Positions 26,917 through 34,909 of a stretch of 44,824 bases of DNA are shown one piece after another. The DNA lies in the NCBI GenBank assembly GCA_900314215.1, contig OMUK01000039.1, forward strand, positions 1 through 44,824, given 5' to 3'. Source of the stretch: an uncultured Prevotellaceae bacterium. Lineage in GTDB: Bacteria > Bacteroidota > Bacteroidia > Bacteroidales > Muribaculaceae. The notes under the pieces were generated by a model. The model made no database searches. It saw only the letters and a program-made list of their open reading frames with translations, and was not told the DNA's origin. Position numbers and translations under genes: made by a program. The first letter of the stretch is position 1. The number at the start of each line of letters is the position of its first letter.

Positions 26917-28005
26917 ATGAAAGAAGAAGTAAAACTCATGAAGGGCAATGAGGCCCTGGCCATGGCGGCAATACGCTATGGCGCCGACGGCTACTTTGGC
27001 TACCCTATCACCCCGCAGAGCGAGGTGCTTGAGAAACTCGAGGCCGAGATGCCGTGGGATACCACTGGCATGGTCGTGCTGCAGGCCGAGAGCGAAGTGG
27101 CTGCAATCAACATGGTATATGGCGGCGCCTGCTGCGGCAAGGCAGTGATGACGTCGACCTCAAGCCCAGGCTTCAGCCTGATGCAAGAGGGCGTGTCGTT
27201 TATGGCAGCCAGCGAGGTTCCGGCCCTGCTGGTCAACGTGATGCGCGGCGGCCCAGGCCTGGGCACGATACACCCGTCGCAAGCCGACTATTTCCAGGCC
27301 ACCAAGGGCGGCGGCCATGGCGACTACCACATGATCGTGCTCGCTCCCAGCAGCGTGCAAGAGATGACCGACTTTGTGGCCCTGGGCTGGGACCTGGCCT
27401 TCAAGTACCGCTGCCTGTCGATGATCTTGACCGACGGTCTGATTGGCCAGCTCATGGAGAAGGTGGTGCTGCCCGAGCAGCGCCCGCGCCGCACCGAGGA
27501 GCAGATACGCCAGCAATGCCCATGGGCAGTGACCGGCGCCAAAGGCCGCAAAAACAACATCATCACCTCGCTCGAGCTCGACGACGACAAGATGGAGGCC
27601 AACAACAACCGCTTCCAAGCCACCTACCGCGAGATTGAGAAAAACGAGAAGCGCTGCGAGCTCGTGAACTGCGACGATGCCGACTACCTGATCGTTGCCT
27701 TCGGCAGCCAGGCCCGCATCACCATGAAGACCATGGAGCTCGCCCGCGAGCAAGGCATCAAGGTGGGCCTCGTGCGACCCATCACCCTGTGGCCCTTCCC
27801 CGACGAACACCTGCGCCAGGCCGCCAAGAATGTGAAAGGCATCCTGGTCGAGGAGCTCGACGCCGGCCAGATGATTGAAGACGTGAAACTCGCCGTCGAC
27901 TGCAAAGTGCCCGTGGAGCACTACGGCCGCCTGGGTGGCAACGTGCCCACCCCCGACGAGGTGCTCGACGCCCTGAAGCAAAAGTTCAACATCGTGAGCA
28001 AGTAG
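26917..28005 (+). CDS. vorB: 2-oxoacid:ferredoxin oxidoreductase alpha subunit (VorB/KorA type)
   Basis: 362 residues starting MKEEVKLMKGNEALAMAAIR at ATG 26917; an upstream in-frame ATG at 26878 overlaps the preceding gene and is less likely. It carries the pyrimidine-binding-domain motif GYFGYPITPQSE, then TSTSSPGFSLMQEG. The C-terminal transketolase-like domain includes FGSQARITMKTMELAREQGI. The family decarboxylates 2-oxoacids to acyl-CoA with reduced ferredoxin, and also runs in reverse. Length and order suggest the branched-chain (3-methyl-2-oxobutanoate) type, but 2-oxoglutarate is also possible. Confidence 0.88.
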   Translation: MKEEVKLMKGNEALAMAAIRYGADGYFGYPITPQSEVLEKLEAEMPWDTTGMVVLQAESEVAAINMVYGGACCGKAVMTSTSSPGFSLMQEGVSFMAASEVPALLVNVMRGGPGLGTIHPSQADYFQATKGGGHGDYHMIVLAPSSVQEMTDFVALGWDLAFKYRCLSMILTDGLIGQLMEKVVLPEQRPRRTEEQIRQQCPWAVTGAKGRKNNIITSLELDDDKMEANNNRFQATYREIEKNEKRCELVNCDDADYLIVAFGSQARITMKTMELAREQGIKVGLVRPITLWPFPDEHLRQAAKNVKGILVEELDAGQMIEDVKLAVDCKVPVEHYGRLGGNVPTPDEVLDALKQKFNIVSK

Positions 28006-28058
28006 AGAGCATGCCAGCTCAGGCTTGCCTCAATTGCCAACCTAAAAAATGAAAGAAA

Positions 28059-28832
28059 ATGGAAATCAATGATATCATAAAGCCCGAAAATCTTGTTTAC
28101 AAGAAACCAAAGCTTCTGAACGAACGAAACATGCACTACTGCCCCGGCTGCAGCCACGGCGTGGTGCACAAGCTGGTGGCCCAGGTCATCGAGGAAATGG
28201 GCGCCGAGGAATATGCCATAGGCGTGTCGCCTGTGGGCTGCGCGGTGTTTGCCTACAACTATATCGACATCGACTGGGTTGAGGCCGCCCACGGCCGCGC
28301 AACGGCCATGGCAACCGCCATCAAGCGCCTGCAGCCCGGCAAGCTGGTGTTCACCTACCAGGGCGACGGCGACTTTGCCGCCATAGGCACCTGCGAGTCG
28401 ATACACGCCTGCAACCGCGGCGAGAGCATCGCCATCATCTTTATCAACAACGCCATCTACGGCATGACGGGCGGCCAAATGGCACCCACCACCCTGCTGG
28501 GCCAGAAGACGTCGACCTGCCCCTATGGCCGCCGCGCCGACCTCAACGGCTACCCCCTGGCCATCACCCCGCTGCTGGCCCAACTCGACGGCACCCGCTA
28601 TGTGACCCGCCAGGCCGTGCACACCGCAGCCGCCGTGCGCAAGGCCAAAGCCGCCATACGCAAGGCCTTTGAGAACAGCATGGAAGGCAAGGGCACCTCG
28701 GTGGTCGAGATTGTGAGCACCTGCAACACAGGCTGGAAGATGAGCCCCGAGAAGGCCAACGACTGGATGGTTGAAAACATGTTTAAGAAATACCCGCTGG
28801 GCGACTTGAAAAACGTAGACGCCGAGAAGTAA
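28059..28832 (+). CDS. 2-oxoacid:ferredoxin oxidoreductase beta subunit, TPP-binding
   Basis: 257 residues. The TPP-binding motif is GDGDFAAIGTCESIHACNRG followed by FINNAIYGMTGGQMAPTT. A Cys near the N-terminus, in HYCPGCSHGVVHKL, fits the conserved CPGC motif of the family. It pairs with the alpha subunit encoded 53 bases upstream. Confidence 0.92.
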   Translation: MEINDIIKPENLVYKKPKLLNERNMHYCPGCSHGVVHKLVAQVIEEMGAEEYAIGVSPVGCAVFAYNYIDIDWVEAAHGRATAMATAIKRLQPGKLVFTYQGDGDFAAIGTCESIHACNRGESIAIIFINNAIYGMTGGQMAPTTLLGQKTSTCPYGRRADLNGYPLAITPLLAQLDGTRYVTRQAVHTAAAVRKAKAAIRKAFENSMEGKGTSVVEIVSTCNTGWKMSPEKANDWMVENMFKKYPLGDLKNVDAEK

Positions 28833-28853
28833 AAACAGGAGGACACAACAACT

Positions 28854-29396
28854 ATGAAAGAAGAAATTATCATTGCCGGCTTCGGTGGACAAGGTGTCCT
28901 CTCGATGGGCAAAATCCTGGCCTATTCAGGCCTGATGGAAGACAAAGAAGTGACATGGATGCCAAGCTACGGCCCCGAGCAGCGTGGCGGCACAGCCAAT
29001 GTGACCGTGATACTGAGCGACGAGCGCATCTCCTCGCCCATTCTCAACAGCTACGACTCGGTGATTGTGCTCAACCAGCAGAGCCTCGACCGCTTTGAGA
29101 GCAAGGTGAAACCCGGCGGCGTGCTCATCTACGACAGCTACGGCATTCACACCCCGCCCACCCGCACCGACATCAAGATCTACAAGGTGGATGCCACCGA
29201 GGCATCGTTTGAGATGAAAAACGCCAAGTCGTTCAACATGATTGTGCTGGGCGCCTACCTCAAGGTGCGTCCCGTGGTGACGATCGAGAATGTGCTCAAG
29301 GGCTTGAAGAAATCGCTGCCCGAGCGCCACTGGAACCTCATCCCCATGAACGAGGAAGCGCTGAAGAAAGGCATGTCGCTCGTCGTCGACGTGTAG
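28854..29396 (+). CDS. 2-oxoacid:ferredoxin oxidoreductase gamma subunit
   Basis: 180 residues starting MKEEIIIAGFGGQGVLSMGK, the glycine-rich N-terminus typical of gamma subunits. YGPEQRGGTANVTVILSDER and VIVLNQQSLDRFE are also characteristic. It lies 21 bases after the beta gene and is the last gene of the operon. Confidence 0.92.
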   Translation: MKEEIIIAGFGGQGVLSMGKILAYSGLMEDKEVTWMPSYGPEQRGGTANVTVILSDERISSPILNSYDSVIVLNQQSLDRFESKVKPGGVLIYDSYGIHTPPTRTDIKIYKVDATEASFEMKNAKSFNMIVLGAYLKVRPVVTIENVLKGLKKSLPERHWNLIPMNEEALKKGMSLVVDV

Positions 29397-29445
29397 CGCC
29401 ATCGCCCATGCTGCGCCATGCCTAGCGGCACGGCCATCACACACA

Positions 29446-29496
29446 AGCAGGGTGTGCCCCGAGAAATGGTCTCGATGGCACACCCTGCTCATTTTA
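29446..29496 (+). terminator. Strong intrinsic terminator of the oxidoreductase operon
   Basis: AGCAGGGTGTGCC (29446-29458) and GGCACACCCTGCT (29477-29489) form a perfect 13-bp stem. A smaller CGAGA/TCTCG stem lies inside the loop, and CATTTTA follows. It starts 49 bases after the gamma-subunit stop. Confidence 0.75.
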
Positions 29497-29577
29497 TGAC
29501 TTCGTCGCTTTGTAGCAGTGCACAAGTGATGCCAATTGGCATTCAATAAGTTATCAGGCTCAACCGATGATTCGAGG

Positions 29578-29610
29578 TGACTCATTGGCAAATTCACGTC
29601 AATCAATTCC
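29578..29610 (+). repeat. Direct repeat, copy 1 of 2
   Basis: The segment beginning TGACTCATTGGCAAATTCAC recurs at 29732-29764 with one internal mismatch over about 32 bases. It is part of the repeat nest between 29578 and 30380. Confidence 0.85.
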
Positions 29611-29731
29611 TTGTGTATCTGTGCTTTGCTGCGTTGCCGGTGTCAATACTGAAAAACAATCGACATTATTTCCTGCAACGCGGACGACCACCCTGCTGGT
29701 TGCATTCTCCCATGGGTGGGCAGTGTGGGGC

Positions 29732-29764
29732 TGACTCATTGGCAAATGCACGTCAATCAATTCT
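29732..29764 (+). repeat. Direct repeat, copy 2 of 2
   Basis: Matches 29578-29610 with one mismatch (G for T in CAAATGCACG). It directly precedes the first hairpin element at 29773. Confidence 0.85.
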
Positions 29765-29772
29765 TGCGAACT

Positions 29773-30321
29773 TGTAGGGGCCGGTCTTGTGCCGGCCCAC
29801 GACAATGTCACATCCTATTTCATTGATAATTAATAGGATGGAACCGTGCTTGTGGGCCGACACAAGATCGGCCCCTACAGGTTTGTGTATCTGTGCTTTG
29901 CTGCATTGCGGTCGTCCGCGTCCCAATTTGGAAACCGATGCACAATCATGGCACGATGCATGGGCGAAATCGCTACCGTGGTTGTACCGAACTTGTAGGG
30001 GCCGATCTTGTGCCGGCTCACAACAACGTCACATCCTATTTCATTGATAATTAATAGGATGGAACCGTGCTTGTGGGCCGACACAAGATCGGCCCCTACA
30101 GGTTTGTGTATCTGTGCTTTGCTGCATTGCGGTCGTCCGCGTCCCAATTTGGAAACCGATGCACAATCATGGCACGATGCATGGGCGAAATCGCTACCGT
30201 GGTTGTACCGAACTTGTAGGGGCCGATCTTGTGCCGGCTCACAACAACGTCACATCCTATTTCATTGATAATTAATAGGATGGAACCGTGCTTGTGGGCC
30301 GACACAAGATCGGCCCCTACA
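29773..30321 (+). repeat. Tandem 221-bp repeats, each with a 107-bp inverted repeat
   Basis: Three copies of a 107-bp inverted repeat lie at 29773-29879, 29994-30100 and 30215-30321, spaced exactly 221 bases apart. Two identical 114-base linkers separate them. The outer arms are 28 bases long with two mismatches (TGTAGGGGCC...GGCCCCTACA). An inner ATCCTAT/ATAGGAT stem caps each hairpin. Copies 2 and 3 are identical; copy 1 differs at four positions, all in its left part. Open frames crossing it change with the repeat and look non-coding. It resembles REP/MITE-like dispersed elements rather than CRISPR. Confidence 0.92.
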
Positions 30322-30427
30322 GGTTGATGTAATTTGTGCTTTGCTGCATTGCGGAAGTTAATGCTGAAAAACAATCGAAATCCTGAGCAGTTGATTTTCC
30401 CCGATCATCATGCGGGCGAGCGAGCGC

Positions 30428-31093
30428 CTACTCGTCGAAGACGTAGTTGAGGAAGTCGTGCATGGGCTTGAGCACCAGCAGGTCGCTGGCCACACGCTCC
30501 ACCCAGTCGTCGACGTCGAAGTAGTCCTCGCCGGGGCGCTTCACCACGATATATTCCTTCATCTTCAGGTAGCGGGCCATGGGGTTGCTGGCGTCATACT
30601 GCTTGGGCATCTTCTTGAGCGTGGCGCAATCCCAATCGTAGCCGGCAGCCAGAATGGGCTGCATGATCTTGAGGAACTCGTCGCCCTCGGCATCGATGAG
30701 GCTGCGCAACTGGTCGAGGATGGGTTTCTCGGGCCACCATATGCCGCCGCCCATGATGATATTATCGGGCTGGAAGTGCACATAGTAGCACGACAGCTTG
30801 GTGTGGCGCCCGCCCTTGCCCAGCACGCCCGAGAAGTAATTCTTGTAGGGCGACTTGTCGTTGCTGAAGCGCACGTCGCGATAGATGCGGTACACGCAAT
30901 TTTTGATGTAGAGGCCGCGCACCTGGTCGTCGACGTTGCCCACCAGCTCGATGAGGCGCTCCATGTCGGCTTCCCACGGCTGGCGCAGGGCGTCGTATTG
31001 CTCCTTGTGCTGCTTGAACCAGGGGCGGTTGTTATTCACCTGCAGCTCGCGCAGAAATGCCATGATCTCCTTAATATTGCTCTTAGATTTCAT
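30428..31093 (-). CDS. DUF2461 domain-containing protein
   Basis: 221 residues. The DUF2461 signature is clear: NNNRPWFKQHKEQYD (about 20-34), RIYRDVRFSNDKSPYKNYFS (about 69-88) and PDNIIMGGGIWWPEKPILDQ. It is a cytosolic protein family of unknown function. It is transcribed away from the TonB receptor gene, sharing a 105-base intergenic region. Confidence 0.92.
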   Translation of the reverse strand: MKSKSNIKEIMAFLRELQVNNNRPWFKQHKEQYDALRQPWEADMERLIELVGNVDDQVRGLYIKNCVYRIYRDVRFSNDKSPYKNYFSGVLGKGGRHTKLSCYYVHFQPDNIIMGGGIWWPEKPILDQLRSLIDAEGDEFLKIMQPILAAGYDWDCATLKKMPKQYDASNPMARYLKMKEYIVVKRPGEDYFDVDDWVERVASDLLVLKPMHDFLNYVFDE

Positions 31094-31097
31094 GGTG

Positions 31098-31105
31098 CAA
31101 AATTA
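31098..31105 (-). promoter_or_regulatory. -7 box directly before the DUF2461 start codon
   Basis: TAATTTTG on the minus strand matches TAnnTTTG and is only four bases before the ATG at 31093. If used, the transcript would begin at or next to the start codon, making a leaderless mRNA. No good -33 box is seen. Confidence 0.45.
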
Positions 31106-31145
31106 CAACATTTGCCTGTGTTTTCTCACCATCGGGGTCAGGAAA

Positions 31146-31165
31146 AATCACTACATGTAGTGATT
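31146..31165. promoter_or_regulatory. 20-bp perfect palindrome, likely operator
   Basis: AATCACTACATGTAGTGATT is its own reverse complement over all 20 bases. It lies between two divergent genes and its right end overlaps the probable -33 element (TTG, 31164-31166) of the TonB receptor promoter. That position suits a dimeric repressor. The core CTACATGTAG recalls BlaI/MecI/CopY operators (TACA-N2-TGTA) but lacks their two-base spacer. Confidence 0.7.
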
Positions 31166-31194
31166 GTGTGAAAGCGTTAAATGATGTAAATTTG
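31164..31194 (+). promoter_or_regulatory. Promoter of the TonB receptor gene
   Basis: TTG (31164-31166), 20 bases, then TAAATTTG (31187-31194). The GTG start codon is four bases further on, so the mRNA would be leaderless or the true start is downstream. Confidence 0.6.
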
Positions 31195-31198
31195 CAAC

Positions 31199-33457
31199 GT
31201 GAAGTTTTCCGAGCATATAAGCATCGCCCTCACGATAGCAGCCACATGCACTGGCAGTGCCCTGGCCAGCGCGAGGGCCGCGCAACCCCTCGACAGCACT
31301 ATGGCGGGCGACCGCCACCTCACGCTGCAGGAGGTGACGGTGACAGCCATCAAGCAGAGTTCCGACCTGCGCACGCAAGCCACCGCCGTCACCACCATGG
31401 GGCGCGGCGACGTGGAGCGCGACGGCCTCGTCTCGCCCAAGACGGCTGCCACCCTGGTGCCCAACTTCTTCATTCCCGACTATGGCAGCCGCATGACGTC
31501 GACCATCTATGTGCGCGGCCTGGGAGCCCGCATCGACCAGCCTGCCGTGAGCCTCAACGTCGACAACGTGCCCGTGATGTGCAAGGAGAACTACGATGCC
31601 GACCTGCTCGACATTGCCCGCATCGAGATGCTGCGCGGCCCACAGAGCACCCTCTACGGCCGCAACTCGATGGGCGGCGTGATGAACATCTACACCCTGT
31701 CGCCCCTCAGTTACCAGGGCACACGCCTCATGGCCGAGTATGGCTCGCACAACGCCTGGCGGGCAGGCGCCAGCACCTATGGCAAGGCGAGCGACAAGCT
31801 GGGCCTTGCCGCCAGCCTCTACTACACCTCGACCGACGGTGAGTTTACCAACGACTACGACGGCAAGAAGACCGACTGGGAGCACCAGGGCAGCCTGCGC
31901 CTCAAGGCCGCCTGGCTGGCCTCGCCCACCCTGCGCGTCGACAATGTGTTCACTGCCTCGCACAGCCGCCAGGGCGGCTACCCCTACCAGTACATCGCCA
32001 CTGGCCGCATTGCCTACAACGACACCTGCTTCTACAAGCGCACCTCCGTGATCGACGGCCTCACCATCGAGAAGCGTTTTGCCAAGTTCACCCTCTCGAG
32101 CATCAGCAGCTACCAGTATATCGACGACAACATGACCCTCGACCAGGACTTCACCGTCGATCCCTATTTCACCCTCACCCAGAAACGCAAAGAGCACGCC
32201 ATCACCGAGGACCTCATCGCCCGCCACAAGAGCAAGGGCTATGAGTGCCTCACAGGCCTCTTCGGCTTCTACCGCCACTACAACATGCACGCCCCCGTCA
32301 CCTTCAAGGACACGGGCATCAAGGCCCTCATCGAGGACCACGTGAGCGCCGCCACTCCCAGCTATCCCGTGGCGTGGGACTCGCGCGAGTTTGTGCTGGG
32401 CAGCACCTTCAAGAGCAACAACTGGGGCGCCGCATTCTACCACCAGTCGAGCTACGACTGGCGCTACTTCACCTTCACGGCCGGCGTGCGTCTCGACTAT
32501 GAGAAGGCAACCTTGAGTTACCACAGTTTCACCAGCACGGGCTACACCATCATCGACGCCGCCGCAGGCAAGCCCTATGCTCACGAGGCTGTCGACATCA
32601 ATGAGACCGGCCACCTGCACAAGGACTTCCTGCAAGTGCTGCCCAAGGCGGCCATCACCTATCGCCTGCATGGCAACTCGTGGCAGACCATCTATGCCAG
32701 CGTGAGCAAGGGCAGCAAGGCAGGCGGCTTCAATACCCAGATGTTTAGCGACGTGCTGCAGCAGAAGCTCATGCGCTTCATGGGCATAGGCGCCAGCTAC
32801 GACGTCGACAAGATCGTGGGCTACAAGCCCGAGAAAGCCTGGAACTACGAGCTGGGCAGCCACTTTGAGTGCTGGGAGCGACGCGTGAAGAGCGACCTCG
32901 ACGTCTTCTACCTCGACTGCCGCGACCGCCAGCTCACCGTCTTCCCCGACGGCACCACCACCGGCCGCGTGATGACCAACGCCGGCAAGACCCGCTCGTG
33001 GGGCGCCGAGGTGGCCATCACCATCACCCCGTGGCAAGGCACAGGCTTCACGGTGAACTACGGCTACTGCAACGCAAAATTTGTGGAGTACAACGACGGC
33101 AAGGCCGACTACAAGCACAACTACGTGCCCTACAGCCCTGCCAACACCCTATATCTCGACGCCTACCACACCATCGACCTCAACCACGGCGACCACTTCA
33201 AGTCGCTCACCCTTGATGCCAACATGAGCGCCGCCGGGCAAATCTACTGGAACGAGGCCAACACGGTGCGCCAGCCCTTCTACGCCCTGCTCGGCGCCAG
33301 CGCCACCCTCTCGGGCAAGCACTACAGCCTGCAAGTGTGGGGGCGCAACCTGACCGACACCCGCTACGACACCTTCTACTTTGTGTCGATAAGCCACGAG
33401 TTCTTGCAGCGAGGCCGTGGCATGGCCGTGGGCGCCACACTGCGGGTGAACTTGTAA
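31199..33457 (+). CDS. TonB-dependent outer-membrane receptor
   Basis: 752 residues from GTG 31199; an in-frame TAA at 31187 prevents extension, and the next ATG is residue 35. A signal peptide-like N-terminus (about 1-28) precedes a TonB-box-like LQEVTVTA. The plug domain follows with YVRGLGARIDQPAVSLNVDN and MLRGPQSTLYGRNSMGGVMN. The rest is a 22-strand-type barrel with GSKAGGFNTQMF and the C-terminal WGRNLTDTRYDTFYF. It has no N-terminal carboxypeptidase-like domain and no SusD partner, so it looks like a siderophore or cofactor receptor rather than a SusC. The substrate is unknown. A lipoprotein gene follows after 37 bases. Confidence 0.92.
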   Translation: MKFSEHISIALTIAATCTGSALASARAAQPLDSTMAGDRHLTLQEVTVTAIKQSSDLRTQATAVTTMGRGDVERDGLVSPKTAATLVPNFFIPDYGSRMTSTIYVRGLGARIDQPAVSLNVDNVPVMCKENYDADLLDIARIEMLRGPQSTLYGRNSMGGVMNIYTLSPLSYQGTRLMAEYGSHNAWRAGASTYGKASDKLGLAASLYYTSTDGEFTNDYDGKKTDWEHQGSLRLKAAWLASPTLRVDNVFTASHSRQGGYPYQYIATGRIAYNDTCFYKRTSVIDGLTIEKRFAKFTLSSISSYQYIDDNMTLDQDFTVDPYFTLTQKRKEHAITEDLIARHKSKGYECLTGLFGFYRHYNMHAPVTFKDTGIKALIEDHVSAATPSYPVAWDSREFVLGSTFKSNNWGAAFYHQSSYDWRYFTFTAGVRLDYEKATLSYHSFTSTGYTIIDAAAGKPYAHEAVDINETGHLHKDFLQVLPKAAITYRLHGNSWQTIYASVSKGSKAGGFNTQMFSDVLQQKLMRFMGIGASYDVDKIVGYKPEKAWNYELGSHFECWERRVKSDLDVFYLDCRDRQLTVFPDGTTTGRVMTNAGKTRSWGAEVAITITPWQGTGFTVNYGYCNAKFVEYNDGKADYKHNYVPYSPANTLYLDAYHTIDLNHGDHFKSLTLDANMSAAGQIYWNEANTVRQPFYALLGASATLSGKHYSLQVWGRNLTDTRYDTFYFVSISHEFLQRGRGMAVGATLRVNL

Positions 33458-33494
33458 ATGCGAATATCAATCATCAAAACAATATAGAAGAAAT

Positions 33495-34343
33495 ATGAAA
33501 AAATTACTATCACTTCTTGCCGCCATGGCAATGATTCTGAGCTTCACCGCCTGCGGCGATGACAACGACGAACCCACTGCACCCGAAACCACCACAAGCA
33601 TCGAAGCCCTGAATGTGAAAACCGTGACCAGCGGCGCAGTGAGCAACGAGAGCAGCTGCTCGGCCGACATCACCGTTGCCCCGTCGAAAAAGACCGTGAG
33701 CCTCACCTTTAAAGACATCACCTTCTCGAGCCGCATGCCCAAAGTGAGCTTCTCGCTCGACGGCCTGGCCTACACCACGGGCAAAAGCAGCCTCACCGAG
33801 TACCACTTCACCGCCTCGAGCGTGACTCCCATGCAAGGCTACACGGTGACCAACGTAGAGGGCTATGCCAACCCCAAGGACGGCGTGCTCTATGTGTCGT
33901 TTGTGGTCAACAACACCTGGACCGTGTATGTTTCCAACCAGCTCTACTACTCGGCTCTGAGTGATGGCAAATATGCCTACAGCACAACCACCGAGACCTA
34001 CACCACCTTCTTCCTGTACCCATCCAGCACCGACTCGAAGTGGGGCGGCGACATCGAGATGTACAACATCCAGTTTGTTCAGCAGATGCCCAAACTGCAG
34101 AAAATACGCATTCCGCTCAACAATGCCACCATCACCCCCACAGTGAGCGGCTACGAGATAAGCGGCACCGACATCGTGCCCTACTACACCAACGGCACCA
34201 CCGAGCTGTCCTTCGGCGAGCGCACCGTGACCGACCTCACCGGCAACGTCAACCTGGTAACCAAGACCTACCAGTTGCAGTTCACCTGCTTCGAGAAAAC
34301 TGTAACCTATCAAGGCTCTCTCTACGTGCCAGCCAAGAATTAA
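33495..34343 (+). CDS. Two-domain surface lipoprotein (family member 1)
   Basis: 282 residues with a lipoprotein signal ending LSFTACGDDNDE. The acidic residues after the Cys fit the Bacteroidetes surface-export signal. Domain 1 (about 35-140) has SCSADITV and later GVLYVSFVVNN. Domain 2 (about 180-280) has ATITPTVSGYEISGTD and VTDLTGNVNLVTKTYQL. These match four more lipoproteins at 38823-42046. I do not recognise a named family. It is probably cotranscribed with the TonB receptor. Confidence 0.75.
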   Translation: MKKLLSLLAAMAMILSFTACGDDNDEPTAPETTTSIEALNVKTVTSGAVSNESSCSADITVAPSKKTVSLTFKDITFSSRMPKVSFSLDGLAYTTGKSSLTEYHFTASSVTPMQGYTVTNVEGYANPKDGVLYVSFVVNNTWTVYVSNQLYYSALSDGKYAYSTTTETYTTFFLYPSSTDSKWGGDIEMYNIQFVQQMPKLQKIRIPLNNATITPTVSGYEISGTDIVPYYTNGTTELSFGERTVTDLTGNVNLVTKTYQLQFTCFEKTVTYQGSLYVPAKN

Positions 34344-34379
34344 GACACATATACATATATAATTTGAATGAAACCTGCC

Positions 34380-34416
34380 GAGGGGCTGTGGCACTCACCG
34401 CAGTCCCTCTTGTTTT
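34380..34416 (+). terminator. Intrinsic terminator after lipoprotein 1
   Basis: GAGGGGCTGTGG (34380-34391) pairs with CCGCAGTCCCTC (34398-34409) using two G-T pairs; TTGTTTT follows. It lies 36 bases after the stop codon and ends the receptor-lipoprotein unit. Confidence 0.75.
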
Positions 34417-34475
34417 ACCCCAGCGTTTCAAATCAAAGCAATGCCGATTAACCACAATGGCAGTTTATGCCGAAT

Positions 34476-34537
34476 TGTAGGGGGGGGGCGGTCTTGTGCC
34501 GACACACAACAACGCTACATCCTATTTCATTGATAAT
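34476..34537 (+). repeat. Half copy of the 107-bp hairpin element
   Basis: From TGTAG to TTGATAAT this matches the left half and inner loop of the elements at 29773-30321, with several changes. The right half is missing, so no hairpin can form. A run of nine G (34480-34488) replaces GGGGCC. Confidence 0.8.
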
Positions 34538-34892
34538 GAAAATATTATTCAGAAAACAAAAAAACTCACCTGAAATCACTGCAGGCGAGTTCGTGGTAAT
34601 GAAGTTAAACTACTCTTTGAGTATTTAGTTCCGATAAAATGTGTTTCATGGAATAGAATCAAATTACCATAGAATGACTATTGCTTTGCAGTATTCTATT
34701 CACTAGTCATTGCTCATGTTCTACCCATTTTTAACATCATGATGCAAAGTTACGACCGCAGGGCGCATTGCGCATTTCAATTGAGGAACATAAAATTTCA
34801 AATCAGTGACGTTGTGCCTCTACAGCCATCTTAAATCACTGAATTGGAATTTTGCGTCACTCTATTGGAACTTTCACAACCACATGGCAAAT

Positions 34893-34900
34893 TAACTTTG
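34893..34900 (+). promoter_or_regulatory. -7 box before the TPM-domain gene
   Basis: TAACTTTG matches TAnnTTTG and lies nine bases before the ATG at 34910. The -33 region is weak. Confidence 0.45.
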
Positions 34901-34909
34901 GGCAAAAAA

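Larger units (their letters stand above)
29397..30427. other. About 1-kb gene-free stretch
   Basis: Between the oxidoreductase operon and the DUF2461 gene I find no credible gene. The stretch holds the operon terminator, a 14-bp palindrome (ATGCCAATTGGCAT, 29529-29542), short direct repeats and the 221-bp tandem array. The two ends of the repeat nest (29621-29663 and 30336-30378) are also similar to each other: both read GTGCTTTGCTGC and later CTGAAAAACAATCGA. Confidence 0.8.
34344..34909. other. Gene-free, AT-rich stretch of about 570 bases
   Basis: It holds the terminator at 34380, the half hairpin element at 34476, and an AT-rich region with short inverted repeats (GAATAGAAT/ATTCTATTC and AATGACTA/TAGTCATT between about 34653 and 34710). 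I see no credible gene. The base composition is lower in G+C than the flanking genes, as in decayed intergenic DNA. Confidence 0.6.

Noticed and set aside
29773-30321. CRISPR array
   Set aside because: Units are 221 bases with identical linkers and long internal hairpins. There are no short repeats with unique spacers and no cas genes.
29787-30374. Small repeated open frames (about 86-92 codons) across the tandem array
   Set aside because: They recur only because the DNA repeats, occur on both strands, and have no start-site signals.
31151-33118. Minus-strand open frame of 655 codons opposite the TonB receptor
   Set aside because: Mirror frame of a GC-rich gene; Val/Ala/Gly/His-rich translation with no signal peptide or domain, and the plus-strand receptor is unambiguous.
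31199-33457. SusC-type glycan importer with SusD partner
   Set aside because: The receptor lacks the N-terminal carboxypeptidase-like extension, and the following gene is a small lipoprotein of a different family, not SusD.
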